Part shown: in pieces, positions 61,901 through 64,000 of the stretch
Position numbering within the stretch: position 1 is the stretch's first letter
How the letters are laid out: each line of letters opens with the position of its first letter
NCBI GenBank assembly: GCA_016927595.1
Contig: JAFGMI010000023.1
Location: 40,536 to 104,535, forward strand
Direction: 5' to 3'
Origin: Melioribacteraceae bacterium
GTDB taxonomy: Bacteria; Bacteroidota; Ignavibacteria; Ignavibacteriales; Melioribacteraceae
Length of the DNA stretch: 64,000 nt
Program-made: the position numbers and the translations under genes
Notes under the pieces: model-generated
Seen by the model: the letters and a program-made list of their open reading frames with translations, nothing else
Database searches by the model: none
Told to the model about the DNA's origin: nothing

Positions 61901-62155
61901 GCCGTCAGGTCTTTCTTTCTCGATTATCTTTTCAACGAATTCCGTTTTAATTGGTTGAAAATAAACCTGGTCGGCAAGATGTTCTGAAGTCTGTATTGTA
62001 GCTATATTAGGATTTATCAATACAGTTTTTATTCCGTCTTCTTTAAGAGCTTTGATTGCCTGGCTTCCGGAATAATCGAACTCGCCGGCCTGACCTATTT
62101 GAAGGGCACCCGAACCCAGAATAAGAACTTTTTTTGGTTTGCCTTTTTTAATCAT
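58961..62155 (-). CDS. carB: Carbamoyl phosphate synthase large subunit
   Basis: 1064 residues, the normal length. Two ATP-grasp halves are visible: N-terminal [22 protein letters not shown], and the second half opening [22 protein letters not shown], with [17 protein letters not shown] and [18 protein letters not shown]. The C-terminal MGS-like domain (about 930-1064, [16 protein letters not shown]) is the usual allosteric region for UMP or ornithine. It makes carbamoyl phosphate from glutamine-derived ammonia, bicarbonate and 2 ATP for arginine and pyrimidine synthesis. The start overlaps the carA stop by four bases (ATGA). Confidence 0.96.
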   Translation of the reverse strand: [1064 protein letters not shown]

Positions 62156-63225
62156 TTTAATGCCCTTACGAACATGTCGAAAATAAATTCTGTGTCGTCC
62201 GGACCCGGAGAAGCTTCGGGATGGAATTGGGCACCGAAGAACGGTTTTGAAATGTGGATTATTCCCTCGTTCGTGCCGTCGTTGTCGTTAATAAACCATT
62301 CACGCCAGTCAAGTGAAAGTGTATCGGAGTTAATAGCATAGCCGTGATTCTGCGAAGTTATATAACACCTGCGTGTTCCCGTCTCATTTACAGGCTGGTT
62401 ATGGCTTCTGTGACCGTATTTCAACTTGTAAGTATCAGCTCCTGAAGCGAGCGCAAGTATCTGACAACCCAAACAAATTCCGAGTATCGGAATGTTCTGC
62501 TCCATGGCGCGTCTCGTATTCCCGATTGTAGATATACACTTCTTGGGGTCACCGGGACCGTTGGAAATCATTATGCCGTTGCAGTCCTCATTCATAAAAT
62601 CGTAATCATGAGGAACACGAAGCACACTGATATTACGTCCTAAAAATGCTCGTATTATGTTATTCTTTACACCGCAGTCTACAAGCACGATTTTCTTATC
62701 GCCCTTTTTGTAAAGCTTCGGTTCATCCATGCATACTTCGGCAGCGAGATTTCTTTCATTGGGATCATCAATGGAATTGTAAATTTTTTCATTCTCAGAA
62801 ACTATTCTGCCCAACATCGTACCTTTCTCGCGCAGTTTGCGGGTAAGCGACCGTGTATCGATACCATATATGCCCGGAATTTTTTCTTCCTCCATCCACG
62901 CACCCAGAGATTTTTCCGCCTGCCAGTGTGAGTGATTATGGGAATAGTCCGAAATAATCAGAGCTTTTACCTGGATATGATCGGATTCAAAATTTCTCAA
63001 TACCTCGTGTTCTATGTCTTTAGGCGGTATGCCGTAATTTCCAATCAGGGGATAAGTACAGACAAGAATCTGACCGCAGTAGGAAGGATCCGTCATAGTT
63101 TCGGGATAACCGACCATTCCGGTATTGAATACTACTTCGCCTTCCGTAAATCCGTAATAACCGAAAGCATACCCGGTGTATTCTGCACCATCCTCCAGGA
63201 CCAGCTTGAGTTTCTTTTTATCCAT
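62152..63225 (-). CDS. carA: Carbamoyl phosphate synthase small subunit
   Basis: 357 residues. The N-terminal domain includes YGFTEGEVVFNTGMVGYPE and the class I glutamine amidotransferase triad is seen in ILGICLGCQILALASG (cysteine) and FFGAQFHPEASPGP (histidine and glutamate). It supplies ammonia to CarB. It is the first gene of the carAB operon, with a TAnnTTTG element 43 bases upstream. No arginine-rich leader peptide was found ahead of it, unlike argC. Confidence 0.96.
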   Translation of the reverse strand: MDKKKLKLVLEDGAEYTGYAFGYYGFTEGEVVFNTGMVGYPETMTDPSYCGQILVCTYPLIGNYGIPPKDIEHEVLRNFESDHIQVKALIISDYSHNHSHWQAEKSLGAWMEEEKIPGIYGIDTRSLTRKLREKGTMLGRIVSENEKIYNSIDDPNERNLAAEVCMDEPKLYKKGDKKIVLVDCGVKNNIIRAFLGRNISVLRVPHDYDFMNEDCNGIMISNGPGDPKKCISTIGNTRRAMEQNIPILGICLGCQILALASGADTYKLKYGHRSHNQPVNETGTRRCYITSQNHGYAINSDTLSLDWREWFINDNDGTNEGIIHISKPFFGAQFHPEASPGPDDTEFIFDMFVRALK

Positions 63226-63268
63226 TCAGCAAATTCGCGAGTATTTTTGATGTGAAAAATGTTGGACT

Positions 63269-63276
63269 CAAATATA
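63269..63276 (-). promoter_or_regulatory. TAnnTTTG promoter element of carAB
   Basis: TATATTTG on the minus strand, 43 bases before the carA ATG. TTAG lies 19 bases further upstream, close to the TTTG-N19-TAnnTTTG spacing known in Bacteroidota. Confidence 0.5.
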
Positions 63277-63310
63277 AGAATTACAGTGGTTTATCCTAAG
63301 TGAAAAATTG

Positions 63311-63345
63311 TACTGCATTAAATTTATATCGATAATTTTGCAGTA
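63311..63345. promoter_or_regulatory. Inverted repeat around a TAnnTTTG element
   Basis: TACTGCA (63311-63317) and TGCAGTA (63339-63345) are perfect 7-base inverted arms 21 bases apart. The right arm overlaps the end of TAATTTTG (63333-63340) and TTG lies 22 bases before that element. A repressor site over a promoter would look like this; the regulator is unknown. Confidence 0.3.
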
Positions 63346-63620
63346 TCATGCAATAATATCCGCAAATGATTTTAACTGGATTTTGTCGGAACTATTGTGA
63401 AAGCAATAGCATAGTTAACAATCGGAAAGATATAATTTTGCCTGCCCGGATAAAGTTCAATAATTAAATTATTGATAATTAGTATTGTATAATGTAATTT
63501 TTCTATAAATATTTGCTCCCGTTAAAAATCGATCCGATGTTATTATCTCACGCTATTGCCTGACTCTGAATATAGAAGATTCATTTAAAATAAATAACAA
63601 ACTATCGGAGGGGCATTCAT

Positions 63621-64000
63621 ATGAAATTAATTAAATATGTTTTTTTTTCTAACCATAATATCCTCAATTTTTCTGAACGCACGTGTCGGCATAAACGGAA
63701 ATGAAGATTCACTGAATCAGAAAGCGAACGTTGTTAGCGTCTATCTGCTTAATGGTTATGCAGTAGCGTATAGTATTCACAGTAATTCTAACCTTATTAT
63801 CCGTCTGCATCTGGACTTTAACCTGAGCCTTTGTGATGAGAATCTTGACGAATCAATTATTACTGATATTTCAGTATCCGGAAATAAAAGAATCTCCGAA
63901 GGAACCAGAACTGATAATAATTATTCAACATCACTCGGAAATTATTACTTGTTAAATTTGTACGATTCGGGAAAATTGAGTTTTTATGAAGGAGGAGGAC
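63621..64000 (+). pseudogene. Exported protein, frameshifted in a T9 run, partial at window end
   Basis: ATG 63621 has an excellent ribosome site (CGGAGGGG, 9 bases before). The frame from that ATG stops after 27 codons. If the run of nine T (63640-63648) had eight, the frame would continue open to base 64000 (about 126 codons) and give a good signal peptide: MKLIKYVFFL then TIISSIFLNA, followed by a soluble domain with VVSVYLLNGYAVAYSIHS. The continuing frame and the intact export signal argue that the longer product is the real one. Causes could be a sequencing error, a true mutation, or slippage used for phase variation. The family is not recognised. Confidence 0.6.

Larger units (their letters stand above)
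63226..63620. other. Intergenic region carA / exported-protein gene
   Basis: 395 bases between two divergent genes. It holds the carAB promoter element on the minus strand, two TAATTTTG elements on the plus strand (63333-63340 and 63433-63440), and the inverted repeat listed at 63311-63345. No small ORF with a good ribosome site was found. Confidence 0.5.

Noticed and set aside
1..64000. tRNA, rRNA, CRISPR array or insertion sequence
   Set aside because: Reading both strands of the gaps showed no cloverleaf with a TTC-loop pattern, no direct-repeat/spacer array, and no transposase motif. Reading by eye can miss a degenerate case.

Overview
The window looks like a chromosome segment from a low-GC member of the Bacteroidota/Chlorobiota side of the tree, most likely Ignavibacteria. 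Three things point there. Two secreted enzymes end in type IX secretion (Por) sorting domains with the NYPNPFNPST signature. TAnnTTTG-type -7 promoter elements sit just ahead of several genes. The biosynthetic and CIS genes have the expected family make-up. The genus assignment is inference.

Layout. (1) 1-2553: end of a LysW-type amino-acid cluster, with a 5'-truncated class II glutamine amidotransferase-like gene, a [LysW]-aminoadipate/glutamate kinase and its aminotransferase. (2) 2554-10138: an arginine operon argC-argJ-argB-argD-argR-argG-argH, tightly packed with overlaps. Its leader holds a 31-codon ORF with a cluster of arginine codons (RSRRFPRP), a candidate attenuator not among the long ORFs. 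argF is absent. (3) 10496-37047: a complete extracellular contractile injection system (eCIS) of 16 genes. They are cap/terminator, unknown protein, sheath, two tube proteins, DUF5908 protein, LysM hub protein, VgrG-like spike, PAAR tip, gp25, two large baseplate proteins, a 1.6-kb-residue PKD-domain protein in the fibre slot, tape measure and AAA+ ATPase. The last gene is a 1497-residue candidate effector with a DUF4157/eCIS-core HExxH domain and a C-terminal nuclease-like domain. (4) 37311-40388: a YceI / MarR / ring-cleaving dioxygenase / cupin / carboxylesterase operon resembling the MhqR quinone-stress regulon. (5) 40449-63225: mixed genes. These include an archaeal-type thymidylate synthase, an ICMT-like membrane protein, a secreted GH5 enzyme, a propeller-sensor histidine kinase, glyS, a secreted M14 peptidase, prfA, a GT2, miaA, a cNMP/GAF kinase-like protein lacking the usual histidine, an AlkA-like glycosylase, an ECF sigma factor with a small zinc anti-sigma candidate, and carB-carA. 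(6) 63621-64000: start of an exported-protein gene broken by one base in a T9 run.

How the parts fit. carAB supplies carbamoyl phosphate for the arginine genes, with the ornithine carbamoyltransferase presumably elsewhere. The eCIS block is self-contained and ends in its presumed cargo, with no visible immunity gene, as expected for a system aimed at non-kin (often eukaryotic) cells. The strongest candidates for something undescribed are the cargo protein, the PKD giant and 359-residue unknown in the eCIS, and the arginine leader peptide.
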